A stretch of DNA of 64,000 bases from Desulfofustis sp. PB-SRB1. Lineage in GTDB: Bacteria; Desulfobacterota; Desulfobulbia; Desulfobulbales; Desulfocapsaceae. This document shows, piece by piece, positions 25,114 through 33,706 of the stretch. The stretch's first letter is position 1, and every line of letters begins with the position of its first letter. Made by a program: the position numbers and the translations under genes. The notes below the pieces were generated by a model. The model saw only the letters and a program-made list of their open reading frames with translations. It did no database searches and was not told the DNA's origin. Where the stretch lies: contig JAEQMT010000038.1 in the NCBI GenBank assembly GCA_016722945.1, positions 186,001 to 250,000 on the forward strand, given 5' to 3'.

Positions 25114-26472
25114 ATGGAAGAGAAAACTCTTGTGAGCAGGCTGGTCGGGGGGGGCGCGTGGTCTTTCTCTTCTAAATTGCTCACCGGTTTTCTTACTATC
25201 GCCCTCACAGGGTATATTGCCAAGCATCTGCCGCCGGAAGAAGTGGGTATCTTCTTTTTCTCGTTCAGCGTGGTTGCCATACTGTCTCTTTTTGCACGAT
25301 TAGGACTGGATCAGCTTGCTATTAAACTCATCGGAGAAGCGCTCGTACAAAAAGACAGGCAAAGAATAACGTCCATTACACTTAAATCCATCGCCCATGT
25401 CTTGACAGTATCACTGGTGCTCTCCTTGGTGCTTGCATCAATGGTTGAGCACCTCGCTGTTTTCGATGGTATCGCCCACGCACGGCTTAAGCTACTCATT
25501 GCGCTCTGGCTTCCTGTTTTTGCCTTGCAGCTTCTCTTTGCCGAGATATTTCGAGCTTTTCACAATATAAAGCTGGCCAGCATCTACTCAGGAGGTACTG
25601 CGTTCGGAGGGTTCCTGGGCAGTCTTTCTATCCCTATGATTTTTGCGGCACTATATATATTAGGCTTTCCTCTCTCGCTCTCTATTCTTATATCTTCGGT
25701 AATTTTTGTGATCTTTATTTCTCTTCTTACCGAGCTGGTCATCATAAGGCGATTACTGCATACACTGGTGTTTGATGGGCCCCAGGAATCATCTGAGAAA
25801 TTTACCTCAATTGATCTGCTGAAGAATGGATTGCCATTGTTTATTGCGATACTGGCAAGCTACAGTTTGATGCATGTGGACGTAATCATTTTGGGCGTGT
25901 ATGGAACAAACGACGAGGTTGCAGTATATGCCGCCACTTCACGCATCGCGAAGCTGGCGTTTTTAGTCGTAATGGTAGTAAATGAAGTAGTGGCACCGTT
26001 GATAGTCCAGTTCAACACGCAGAACAGAAAATCTCGGCTCGAAGCGGTTATGCGAGGATCGGCAACTTTGGCTACGTACTCCTCACTTATAGTGTCATTT
26101 GTGTTCATCTTTTTTGCGGAAAAATTGCTGCAACTGATCTATGGTGACTTTTATACGGCGGGATCAAGCATTCTGGTTATTCTGGGAGTGGGCCTTCTTT
26201 TTAGTTCTTTTTTGGGTTCCGGCAGTTATGCGATGAATCTTATGGGGTATGCGAAAGTTAGAATGGTTATTTCGTTTGTAACAACCTTCGTGGCAATTGT
26301 GATGTGTGTCTTCGCGGCGCAGCACCTCGGGCCCGAGGCCGTGGCCCTGGTGATAGCGATGGCGTGGGTGGCGCAGAATCTCGCATCAAACATTTTCCTG
26401 TATAAAGTCGAGGGGATACGTACCCACGCGTTTTTTGTAGTCAGACGCCGCGAGCTACGTAAATTATTGTAG
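25114..26472 (+). CDS. Polysaccharide flippase (Wzx/RfbX-like, MOP superfamily)
   Basis: A 452-residue integral membrane protein with about 12-14 membrane helices and the typical N-terminus SRLVGGGAWSFSSKLLTGF. It fits lipid-linked oligosaccharide flippases used for O-antigen, capsule or exopolysaccharide. The ATG at 25114 is used because an earlier in-frame ATG (25039) lies inside the REPIN repeat. The stop is at 26470-26472 and a family B repeat starts at that point. Codon use is more AT-rich than the host's. It neighbours a sulfotransferase and no glycosyltransferase, so the wider polysaccharide operon is absent here. Confidence 0.85.
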   Translation: MEEKTLVSRLVGGGAWSFSSKLLTGFLTIALTGYIAKHLPPEEVGIFFFSFSVVAILSLFARLGLDQLAIKLIGEALVQKDRQRITSITLKSIAHVLTVSLVLSLVLASMVEHLAVFDGIAHARLKLLIALWLPVFALQLLFAEIFRAFHNIKLASIYSGGTAFGGFLGSLSIPMIFAALYILGFPLSLSILISSVIFVIFISLLTELVIIRRLLHTLVFDGPQESSEKFTSIDLLKNGLPLFIAILASYSLMHVDVIILGVYGTNDEVAVYAATSRIAKLAFLVVMVVNEVVAPLIVQFNTQNRKSRLEAVMRGSATLATYSSLIVSFVFIFFAEKLLQLIYGDFYTAGSSILVILGVGLLFSSFLGSGSYAMNLMGYAKVRMVISFVTTFVAIVMCVFAAQHLGPEAVALVIAMAWVAQNLASNIFLYKVEGIRTHAFFVVRRRELRKLL

Positions 26473-26608
26473 AGAACTTTGAAAAATGGCTTTTCCATCC
26501 ACCTTCGGTGTTGTTCAGGAAGTTTTATCCTGACTATATCAGCCAGGCATTCATTAAAACTTCTCTCATGCCTTGAAAAAGAACGAAAATTTTCATTTTC
26601 AAGGCTCT
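26471..26608 (+). repeat. Repeat family B, copy 1
   Basis: A 138-base element. Ends AGAGAACTTTGAAAAATGG and ATTTTCAAGGCTCT are imperfect inverted repeats. Interior marks shared with other B copies are TTTTATCCTG, the motif CATGCCTTGAAAAAGAACGA, and TTTTCATTTTC. It abuts the flippase stop codon. No coding capacity. Confidence 0.75.
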
Positions 26609-26647
26609 TTGTAGTAAAAAATCTGATAAATTTTCAAAGGATCTATA

Positions 26648-27448
26648 ATGGTAAGAATATGGAATTTTTTCCTTGAAAACATAGAAAGATATCGCAAGAT
26701 TGGTGATGGAGATATCCTAGTTTATACGATGGGAAAAGTCGGGTCAAGTTCGATCTTTAATAATCTAAATAGAGCTTACCAGACTCATAACCTAGACATG
26801 GAATCGCCGTCAAAATATTTTGCGTCCCGGTATTCTCGAAGTATTTTAAGACAAAGTGCTGAAATGGCTCGGTGGAAGCTCTTGCACTGGGCCTTTTCAC
26901 GCCGTACGGTTGATTGCAACAAGAGAAAAATAATTACAATTGTAAGAGATCCGATAGCAAGAAATGTATCTGCATATTTTGAGACTCTCAGCCTCTCTCA
27001 GCTTCCAGAAAGAGAATATCTTGAAGACGATTTTTTTGTATTTACGAATCACTTTGTGCCTTTGTTGTGGTTTGACATCGAGTTCAAAAGGAATTTACAT
27101 GTAGACGTGTACAAACATCCGTTCAACAAATCGGAAGGTTATACGATTATCGATGATTCGAATGTCTCGATTTTGATTATCCAGCTGGAGAAGTTGAATG
27201 GGCTTGAACAGGTGATTCAAGAATTTCTCGGTGACCCTACTTTTTGTTTAGGCTCAAAGAGTTCGGCAAACATGTCTCATGATAAATGGTATGCTGACCC
27301 ATACAAAGAGATGAAAGAAGGCTTGCAGTTGCCGAAACAATACGTGGAACTGATGTACTCATCGACATATACACACCATTTTTACTCTGCCGAGCAGATC
27401 TCCGCTTTCGAGAATCGATGGGTTGAGCATGGGACAAGGCAGATATGA
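26648..27448 (+). CDS. Sulfotransferase-like capsular polysaccharide protein
   Basis: A 266-residue protein. Its nucleotide-binding loop VYTMGKVGSSSIFNNL and the second motif TIVRDPIARNVSAYFETL match sulfotransferases that use PAPS and the putative capsular polysaccharide synthesis family that shares this fold. It would add a sulfate to a sugar, probably on the polymer exported by the neighbouring flippase. No strong ribosome-binding site is seen; AAAGGATCTATA precedes the ATG. The gene is AT-rich and lies between two repeat B sequences and inside the REPIN pair, which suggests it came in as a unit. Confidence 0.75.
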   Translation: MVRIWNFFLENIERYRKIGDGDILVYTMGKVGSSSIFNNLNRAYQTHNLDMESPSKYFASRYSRSILRQSAEMARWKLLHWAFSRRTVDCNKRKIITIVRDPIARNVSAYFETLSLSQLPEREYLEDDFFVFTNHFVPLLWFDIEFKRNLHVDVYKHPFNKSEGYTIIDDSNVSILIIQLEKLNGLEQVIQEFLGDPTFCLGSKSSANMSHDKWYADPYKEMKEGLQLPKQYVELMYSSTYTHHFYSAEQISAFENRWVEHGTRQI

Positions 27449-27586
27449 GGGAGCCTTGAAAATGAGAATTCCAAGGGCAGGGGGTCAAATCTTTTTCCTT
27501 GACACACAACAAGAACTCTCCGGTACGCCCGGTGTAGCGGCTGATTGGCATATCCCACACTCTAGGGTAATAGGGTCAGGGTAATA
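27449..27586 (+). repeat. Repeat B end fragment plus REP-like pieces
   Basis: GGGAGCCTTGAAAATGAGAA (27449-27468) is one end of family B. It is followed by GGGGGTCAAATCTTTTTCC (27481-27499), which looks like a REP fragment of another type, and then repeated AGGGTCAGGGTAATAG pieces. This is a debris zone directly after the sulfotransferase stop. Confidence 0.6.
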
Positions 27587-27676
27587 GAGTCAGGTCTTTT
27601 GTTTTGGTGTTTTATCTCAGATTGTACCAGCAAGTTAACAAGTCTACAAAAACACCAAAATAAAAGACCTGACCCC
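27587..27676. repeat. REPIN-type inverted repeat, copy 2
   Basis: Arms start GAGTCAGGTCTTTTGTTTTG at 27587 and end with CCAAAATAAAAGACCTGACC at 27675. They are the same design as the unit after aroC, with a few changes in the left arm. The two copies bracket the flippase and sulfotransferase genes. Confidence 0.85.
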
Positions 27677-27782
27677 ACACTTCCGAAATAATCATAGCGT
27701 GGTCGGTGCAGGCGCATTACCGTGAAAGACTTTAACGAGTCTATTTCAGATGGAAGAAGAGCAGTATCACGACTAAACCGCC

Positions 27783-29825
27783 ATGCAAACCCGGATCAGT
27801 GAAATTCTCGACCGCCTGTCGCCGCCGGTGGGCCTGTTGCTGCTGCTTATGTCGGTGGCAATCGGTGCCGGTACCGGTTTTGCCGCGGTGGTGTTTATCA
27901 AGCTGATTGCCGCCATCCAGAACCTGGGCTACACCGTGTTGCCCGAATTGCTTCCGGTGCTGGGCACATGGGTGTATCTCATCGTTCCGGTGATCGGTGG
28001 GTTGCTGGTGGGGCCGCTTATCCTGTTTGCCCAGGAGGCCAAGGGACACGGGGTGCCCGAGGTAATGCAGGCGCTTATCGTGCGCGGCGGCCGCATTCGG
28101 GCGCGGGTGGCGGCTGCCAAGATCGTTGCCTCGGCCTTGTGCATCGGCACCGGCGGTTCGGCCGGGCGCGAGGGTCCGATCGTTCAGGTAGGCTCGGCGC
28201 TTGGTTCCAGTCTTGGCCAGATTCTCCGTCTCTCGGACGACCGTATCCGTAACCTGGTGGGCTGCGGGGCGGCGGCGGGGATTGCCGCCACCTTCAACGC
28301 ACCCATCGCCGGGGTGGTGTTTGCCATCGAGGTGTTGATGGGCAACCTGCAGGTGCGCTCGTTCGGCAACGTGGTGATCGCCGCCGTTTCCTCCTCCATC
28401 GTCAGCCGCTTGATGCTTGGCGCGGAGCCGGCCTTTTCGGTGCCCATCTACCGGCTGGAATCGCCCACTGAGTTGATTTTCTATCTGCTGCTGGGGATTC
28501 TTTCCGCCCTGGTGGGGATCATGTTCATCCGCATGCTGAACCGGGCCGAGATTGTTTTTGACAACTGGTCTTTCCCGCAGATCTACAAACCGGCCATCGG
28601 CGCGGTGCTGCTGGGAATTATCGGCATGGGGTTCATGTATTTGCCGGCCGCCCACCATTCGCCGATGCCCTTCATGTACGGCTCCGGTTTCGAATTTATC
28701 GAAGAGGTGGTGCAGGGTGGCGGTTCTTTTTATCTGCTGCTCCTACTCGTCTTTCTCAAGCCGCTGGCAACCTCGTTTACCCTGGGCTCCGGCAATTCCG
28801 GCGGGGTGTTCGCACCATCACTGTTTATCGGCGCCATGCTTGGCGGCTGTCTCGGCATCCTCTTTGAGCAATACCTCCCCGACATAACCGGCAGCGCCGG
28901 CGCCTATGCCCTGGTGGGAATGGCGGCGCTGTTTGCCGCCACCGCGCGGGCGCCGCTCACCGCCATGCTCATCGTCTTTGAAATGAGCAACGATTACCAT
29001 ATGATCCTGCCGCTCATGGTGGCCACGATCACCGCCTCATATTTCGCCCAGTGGCTGCATCCGGAATCTATTTATACCATCAAACTGGCCAAGCGGGGCA
29101 TTCGTTTTTTTGAGGGCCGGGATATGGATGTGATGCAGGGGGTCAAGGTGGAAGAGGTGATGCGAACCCGTTTTGTGTCGATCAACAAGGATCGTTCGGT
29201 GGCCGAACTTATGGCCCTGTTTCAGGAAACAAACCTGCTGGGGTTTCCGGTGGTCACCGGTGAAAACAGTTTGTGGGGTATCATTACCCTGCAGGACGTA
29301 CATCGTTCGCAGGCGCTTGACTCCTTTAATCCCAGGGAAATGAAGGTGGCTGATCTGGCCACCGAAGGGCCCATCGCGGTCTATCCCGACGAGCCTGTCT
29401 GGGTGGCTATTCAAAAGATGTCGCCGCGTGATCTGGCCCGCCTGCCGGTGGTGGCCCGGGATGGTTCCATGCGGCTGGTGGGGATGATCAGCCGCAGCGA
29501 CGTCCTGCGTGCATACGATGTCGGGGTTGTCCGCAAACAGCGGGGCCGGCTGGAGGATCAGCAGACCACCCTGCGCTCTTCACAGGGTACCGGTTTTGTC
29601 GAATTTGTCCTCAACGAGGAGGATCCCTGCTGCTACAGCCAGGTGAAGGATCTTGCCCTGCCGCCCCACGTCAACCTCGTTTCCATCAAGCGGGAGGGCA
29701 ATATCATCGTGCCTCGCGGCCGTCATCAACTGGAGCCGGGCGATGTCCTCACCATGTTCGGCCGGCTGGAAGAGATGAAAAACCTGAAAAAGGTGCTGAA
29801 CAGCCGCCCCGCCGCTGCCAGCTGA
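27783..29825 (+). CDS. ClC-family chloride channel/transporter with CBS and RCK-C domains
   Basis: A 680-residue protein. The ClC core (residues 1-430) shows GKGHGVPEV, GTGGSAGREGPIVQ with the gating Glu, and GSGNSGGVFAPSLF. Two CBS domains follow (about 455-570), including VTGENSLWGIITLQDVHRS and the second VPVVAR-like unit. The last 80 residues form an RCK-C (TrkA-C) domain ending in PGDVLTMFGRLEEMK. ClC proteins move chloride, fluoride or nitrate; the extra domains point to control by nucleotides or ligands. It is a single-gene unit with its own start after a REPIN. Confidence 0.93.
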   Translation: MQTRISEILDRLSPPVGLLLLLMSVAIGAGTGFAAVVFIKLIAAIQNLGYTVLPELLPVLGTWVYLIVPVIGGLLVGPLILFAQEAKGHGVPEVMQALIVRGGRIRARVAAAKIVASALCIGTGGSAGREGPIVQVGSALGSSLGQILRLSDDRIRNLVGCGAAAGIAATFNAPIAGVVFAIEVLMGNLQVRSFGNVVIAAVSSSIVSRLMLGAEPAFSVPIYRLESPTELIFYLLLGILSALVGIMFIRMLNRAEIVFDNWSFPQIYKPAIGAVLLGIIGMGFMYLPAAHHSPMPFMYGSGFEFIEEVVQGGGSFYLLLLLVFLKPLATSFTLGSGNSGGVFAPSLFIGAMLGGCLGILFEQYLPDITGSAGAYALVGMAALFAATARAPLTAMLIVFEMSNDYHMILPLMVATITASYFAQWLHPESIYTIKLAKRGIRFFEGRDMDVMQGVKVEEVMRTRFVSINKDRSVAELMALFQETNLLGFPVVTGENSLWGIITLQDVHRSQALDSFNPREMKVADLATEGPIAVYPDEPVWVAIQKMSPRDLARLPVVARDGSMRLVGMISRSDVLRAYDVGVVRKQRGRLEDQQTTLRSSQGTGFVEFVLNEEDPCCYSQVKDLALPPHVNLVSIKREGNIIVPRGRHQLEPGDVLTMFGRLEEMKNLKKVLNSRPAAAS

Positions 29826-29855
29826 TGTGCAGCGGCGGTTTTTGCGCATTGGCGC

Positions 29856-30389
29856 CTATTCAGTCGCCGCCTCATAGCCGGCGCCTTTCCAGGCAAAGAT
29901 CCCGCCCGGGTGACGATAGACGTTGGTATAGCCAAGCTTTACCGCCCACATGGCACCGTTGTGGCTTCTGGTGCATTTGACGAACCCACAGTAGATTACG
30001 ATTTTTTTGTCCTTGTCGGGACCGAGCATTTCGATAAAATCGGCCTCCGTCTTGCCGTCCGTCTCAGCGGTGCTCCAAGTCTCCATCTCCGGGATGGGAA
30101 ATAGAAACTGGGTTGCGCCGGGGATATGGTTTTTTCGGTAACTGTCCTCATACGGCATGGTGTCGATGATCACCATTTCCTCGCCACCATCCATCGCCTT
30201 TTTCAGCTCTTCGGTGGTAATCACGTCATAGCCGCCGCGCTGCACCTCGCGCACCAGCTTGACTGAGCCTGTTTCGATTTCGACCTCCTGCTCAAACTTG
30301 TTGCCGCCAAACAGGGCATGCGCCTGCCCGGCAGCCATGATAAGCGTGAAAGAGGCGACCACAGCCAGCATTGTTCGATACGTCTTCAT
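29856..30389 (-). CDS. Periplasmic rhodanese-like protein
   Basis: A 177-residue protein with a cleavable signal peptide (MKTYRTMLAVVASFTLIMAA…, cleavage after AHA). The rhodanese domain follows: DTMPYEDSYRKNHIPGA, then the active loop YCGFVKCTRSHNGAM with the catalytic Cys and ending GGIFAWKGAG. It would transfer sulfane sulfur in the periplasm or handle thiols. It follows the MauE/DoxX gene by 2 bases and shares its operon. A sulfur-metabolising host makes a role with polysulfide or thiosulfate plausible. Confidence 0.88.
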   Translation of the reverse strand: MKTYRTMLAVVASFTLIMAAGQAHALFGGNKFEQEVEIETGSVKLVREVQRGGYDVITTEELKKAMDGGEEMVIIDTMPYEDSYRKNHIPGATQFLFPIPEMETWSTAETDGKTEADFIEMLGPDKDKKIVIYCGFVKCTRSHNGAMWAVKLGYTNVYRHPGGIFAWKGAGYEAATE

Positions 30390-30391
30390 AG

Positions 30392-30898
30392 TTATTCTCC
30401 TTGGTTATTAGTGGTAAGTCGTTTTCCCCACCACCCGATGGCCAGCACCACGAGCAGCACCAGATCACGGATCAGGGCGGAACGCAGGCCATGTATCGCC
30501 TCGCCCTGGGGATCGCCGGGATCAAAACAGCCGCAGTCCACGTCCAGGCCAAGGGCTATGCCGTAGCTCAGTACACCAATAAAGAGCAGCAGCTGAAGCC
30601 CGGCCAGAATCATCGCCCAGCGGCGGATGCAGAAGAGTCCGCAGGCGGTGACAAACTCCGCCGCCGGCAGAATGTATGCGGTGGGCATGATCAACCAGAG
30701 CGGCACCAATCCATACATGCTGATCACCGCGCCAAACTCGTAGGGTGCGGCAAGTTTGGGCAACGATGCACGCAGAAAAACCACCGCTACCACCCAGCAG
30801 CACAGACGAACAACCCAGACTATCTGGGTTTTGGTGGGACGATAGCGGGTCACTAGATTTCCGGTGGCATCATTTGGTAGGGAATAATCCGTAGCCAT
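30392..30898 (-). CDS. MauE/DoxX-family membrane protein
   Basis: A 168-residue protein with four membrane helices (about residues 25-45, 60-80, 88-108 and 140-160). The loop motif DVDCGCFDPGDPQG is typical of MauE-like redox proteins that help form disulfides or mature periplasmic proteins. The ATG at 30898 is used; an upstream TTG would add 12 residues. Directly followed by the rhodanese gene. Family members often pair with thioredoxin-like or sulfur-transfer proteins, so the two may process sulfur or disulfides together. Confidence 0.8.
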   Translation of the reverse strand: MATDYSLPNDATGNLVTRYRPTKTQIVWVVRLCCWVVAVVFLRASLPKLAAPYEFGAVISMYGLVPLWLIMPTAYILPAAEFVTACGLFCIRRWAMILAGLQLLLFIGVLSYGIALGLDVDCGCFDPGDPQGEAIHGLRSALIRDLVLLVVLAIGWWGKRLTTNNQGE

Positions 30899-31276
30899 TG
30901 TGCCAATTAACCGTAAGTAGCCTGTGATGTCCAATCGGTAAGTTAGATGTGTTGCTCACGCTCCAATATAATTTATCGATGAACAACTGACCGGCAGCGC
31001 CATCCATAAGGTTTCGGCATCAACCATCCATCATATCGCAGGGCATGTTCATCAGGATGTGGGGTGTACCCCCAATCATTGCCAACGAGGTGAGCAACTC
31101 AACGAACCACTTCAGGTTTTGGCCGATCAACGGAAGGATGCCGAGAAGACGGGCCAGGCCCAGCCATAAGAGCGGCATGAAGCAAAAACCACGGGTGATG
31201 ATGCCACCTAATAACTATCCCTCACTATAATGTCGACGCTTCGCGCATCTGCTGGTATGAAGGGAGATAACCGACT
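30899..31276. other. Intergenic region with a possible gene fragment
   Basis: The minus strand at about 31023-31214 has an open frame reading LLWLGLARLLGILPLIGQNL and ending at a stop near 31023, but it lacks a credible start. It might be the end of a broken membrane-protein gene. No other feature was found; the ribosome-binding site of the MscS gene (GGGAG) ends the stretch. Confidence 0.25.
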
Positions 31277-33598
31277 ATGCTCAGCCAAAACAGAGATCAG
31301 ATGAAACTACCCTGGCTACGCTTCACACATAATACATGGGTTCAGTTGTCCTTTCTGCTCCTTCTGGGGCTTTGTTTTTCTGCCCTCATCATGGCGCCGG
31401 CGCTGCTCCAGGCCGAGCAAGAAAGCGATACACAGATTGTCTCCGATGCCAGCACCACGGAGCAGGCCGCGAATGGGACGCTGAACTCCGCCGCCACCGG
31501 CGGGCAGGACTCATTTTTCTCACAAAACACCCTGGCCGAACTGCAGATCTTTATCGAGAATTTCTCGCTGCGCTCCTACTGGCGACTGGCAATTTTGAAA
31601 ATAAACTCAGGACGGCTGTTTCACGATCTTGGCCAGACCTTGCAAAGCCTGGCAACGGTGAGCGGAACTACGACATTTTCCTCGCTGCTGTTTTCTCTGG
31701 TTCAGGTAAGTCTTGGTGCCCTGTTTGTGGAATTTCTCGTTCGATTTACCCTGCTGCGCCCCTATCTAAAGCGAACGGACGCCTGCCCGCTGCTGTTTTC
31801 GCATCGTTTGCGGTTGGCCCTGCTTTATGCCGTGCCGGAAATTTTGTCGCTGTTCATTTTCACCCTTGCCTTTTACGCGGCCTACGTTTTCATCTATGCC
31901 TCCCATTTTTCAGATATCTGTCCGACCTTTCTGATGGCCCTGGTGACCATCGTTTTCATCCGCGTGGCGGCAATCTTGTCCAGGTTCATTCTTGCTCCGA
32001 GCAATGGATCGATTAGGCTTGCCGGCGGCACCGATCAAACCGCCCGACTGACCTATCGCAGCAGCATCGTGTTCGTATCGATCATTACTATCGGGGTATT
32101 GCTCACCAGCCTGTTAAAGTACGGTGGTCTGGATGGGGATAGCATGCTGCTGGTGAAGCTCTTCTTCGGCACGCTCTTTCTGATGGCGGCCGGTCTGGTA
32201 TTGGTTCTCAACCGCGCCACCATTTCCAGCTGGATACGGCGACAGCAGCAACAAGCAGACACCCAATCGCATCCGGCGGATCGCGGTTTTCAGGCATGGC
32301 TTATTTTCGCAATCATCTATCTCGTACTGCTGTGGCTGATATGGAGCAGCAAGCTCATCCTCTCTGAGTCCCAGCTCACCGTGGCATTTGCTCTAAGCAT
32401 ACTGATCATTCCGATATTTCTGTTGCTGGACGGGCTGATCGGCTGGCTCTTCTTTTTTGCCCGAAAAGCACTCTCCAGTGAAGACCTAACGGGAGAAGAA
32501 GAGGTCCATGAGGGACACAGAGACGAACCGCCATCCGGGACTATTTCCTCATATCTGAGATTGTTGAGCCGGTTGGTGCTGCTGGCCCTGCTGTTCATCT
32601 GGGTGCTGCATCTCTACAACATCCGTTTTGCCTATACCGATACGCTGGTAGCTGGTATTCAGAAGGTCATCCTTATTTTCATCGTCTTTTTCATCATCTG
32701 GCAGATTGTCGATAAATCGATCAACTCGTATCTCCTGCGCGAACAAGAAACAGAGCAGGAAGACGATGAGGGTGAAGAGAGCGAATGGGGCGGCGGTCGG
32801 CTGCTCAACAGGAGCCAGACGCTTTTGCCCATCGTGCGCAAATTCATGGGTATCGTCATGCTGGTAATGCTGAGCCTCTTTACCCTCTCCGCCATTGGGG
32901 TGGATATCGGGCCGCTGTTGGCCGGCGCCGGGGTCATGGGCATTGCCATCGGGTTTGGCGCCCAAAAACTGGTGAGTGACCTGCTGTCAGGATTTTTCTT
33001 TCTGGTGGACGATGCCTTTCGGGTGGGAGAATACATCGAAGCGGAACCAATCAAGGGAACGGTGGAAAAAATCACCCTGCGCAACCTGATGCTCAGACAT
33101 CACCGGGGCATGTTGCAGATAATCCCCTACAGTTCCCTGGGCTCGATCACCAACTATATGAGAGGCGGCATCGTCGTCAAATTCAACCTGCAATTCCCCT
33201 ACGACACCGATGTCGACCTCGTCCGCAAGGTGATCAAACGGGTGGGTATCGAGATGCTGGACGATCCGGAACTTGGCAACAACTTCATCAAGCAGCTGAA
33301 ATCACAGGGAATCAGAGAAGTGGGAGACTCGGTTTTGACGATCAGGGCAAAATTTACGGCCAAACCGGGAACCCATTTTTTGATCAGACGCGAGGCGTAT
33401 CGAAGAATAACCGAGGCCCTTGCGGGAAAAGGCATTCACTACGCGCACCGCAAGGTGATCGTCGATTTTCCTGAGTCCGCTGCCACGGAAGCACCCCTTG
33501 AAGAGGACAAAAAAAAGGCGCTGCAGGCCGGCGCCGCCTCGGCTCTTGCCGCCGAGGCCAACCAGCAACAGGAGTCGGGGTCGCAGAAATTGCCCTGA
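31277..33598 (+). CDS. MscS-family mechanosensitive ion channel (large type)
   Basis: A 773-residue inner-membrane protein. The N-terminal half carries a periplasmic segment and several membrane helices. The pore helix and beta domain are clear: GAGVMGIAIGFGAQKLVSD, then FFFLVDDAFRVGEYIE and IPYSSLGSITNY. The length puts it in the large MscS (MscK/YbdG-like) class. It opens under membrane tension during osmotic downshock. The start follows GGGAG at a 10-base spacing. A glutamine-rich tail ends the protein. It stands alone as a transcript. Confidence 0.9.
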   Translation: MLSQNRDQMKLPWLRFTHNTWVQLSFLLLLGLCFSALIMAPALLQAEQESDTQIVSDASTTEQAANGTLNSAATGGQDSFFSQNTLAELQIFIENFSLRSYWRLAILKINSGRLFHDLGQTLQSLATVSGTTTFSSLLFSLVQVSLGALFVEFLVRFTLLRPYLKRTDACPLLFSHRLRLALLYAVPEILSLFIFTLAFYAAYVFIYASHFSDICPTFLMALVTIVFIRVAAILSRFILAPSNGSIRLAGGTDQTARLTYRSSIVFVSIITIGVLLTSLLKYGGLDGDSMLLVKLFFGTLFLMAAGLVLVLNRATISSWIRRQQQQADTQSHPADRGFQAWLIFAIIYLVLLWLIWSSKLILSESQLTVAFALSILIIPIFLLLDGLIGWLFFFARKALSSEDLTGEEEVHEGHRDEPPSGTISSYLRLLSRLVLLALLFIWVLHLYNIRFAYTDTLVAGIQKVILIFIVFFIIWQIVDKSINSYLLREQETEQEDDEGEESEWGGGRLLNRSQTLLPIVRKFMGIVMLVMLSLFTLSAIGVDIGPLLAGAGVMGIAIGFGAQKLVSDLLSGFFFLVDDAFRVGEYIEAEPIKGTVEKITLRNLMLRHHRGMLQIIPYSSLGSITNYMRGGIVVKFNLQFPYDTDVDLVRKVIKRVGIEMLDDPELGNNFIKQLKSQGIREVGDSVLTIRAKFTAKPGTHFLIRREAYRRITEALAGKGIHYAHRKVIVDFPESAATEAPLEEDKKKALQAGAASALAAEANQQQESGSQKLP

Positions 33599-33706
33599 AC
33601 CATTGCTGGTGGCGTCTTAGAGCCTTTAACTTGCTGCCGCCGTCATGCTCATCAAAGCCCTTCCGCGTATGCCACAATGAGATGAGCGACAAACGGCAGA
33701 GCGCCT

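Noticed and set aside
27741-28658. A 305-codon minus-strand frame opposite the ClC gene
   Set aside because: Low-complexity His/Gln/Arg composition typical of antisense to a GC-rich membrane gene; the ClC motifs are on the plus strand.
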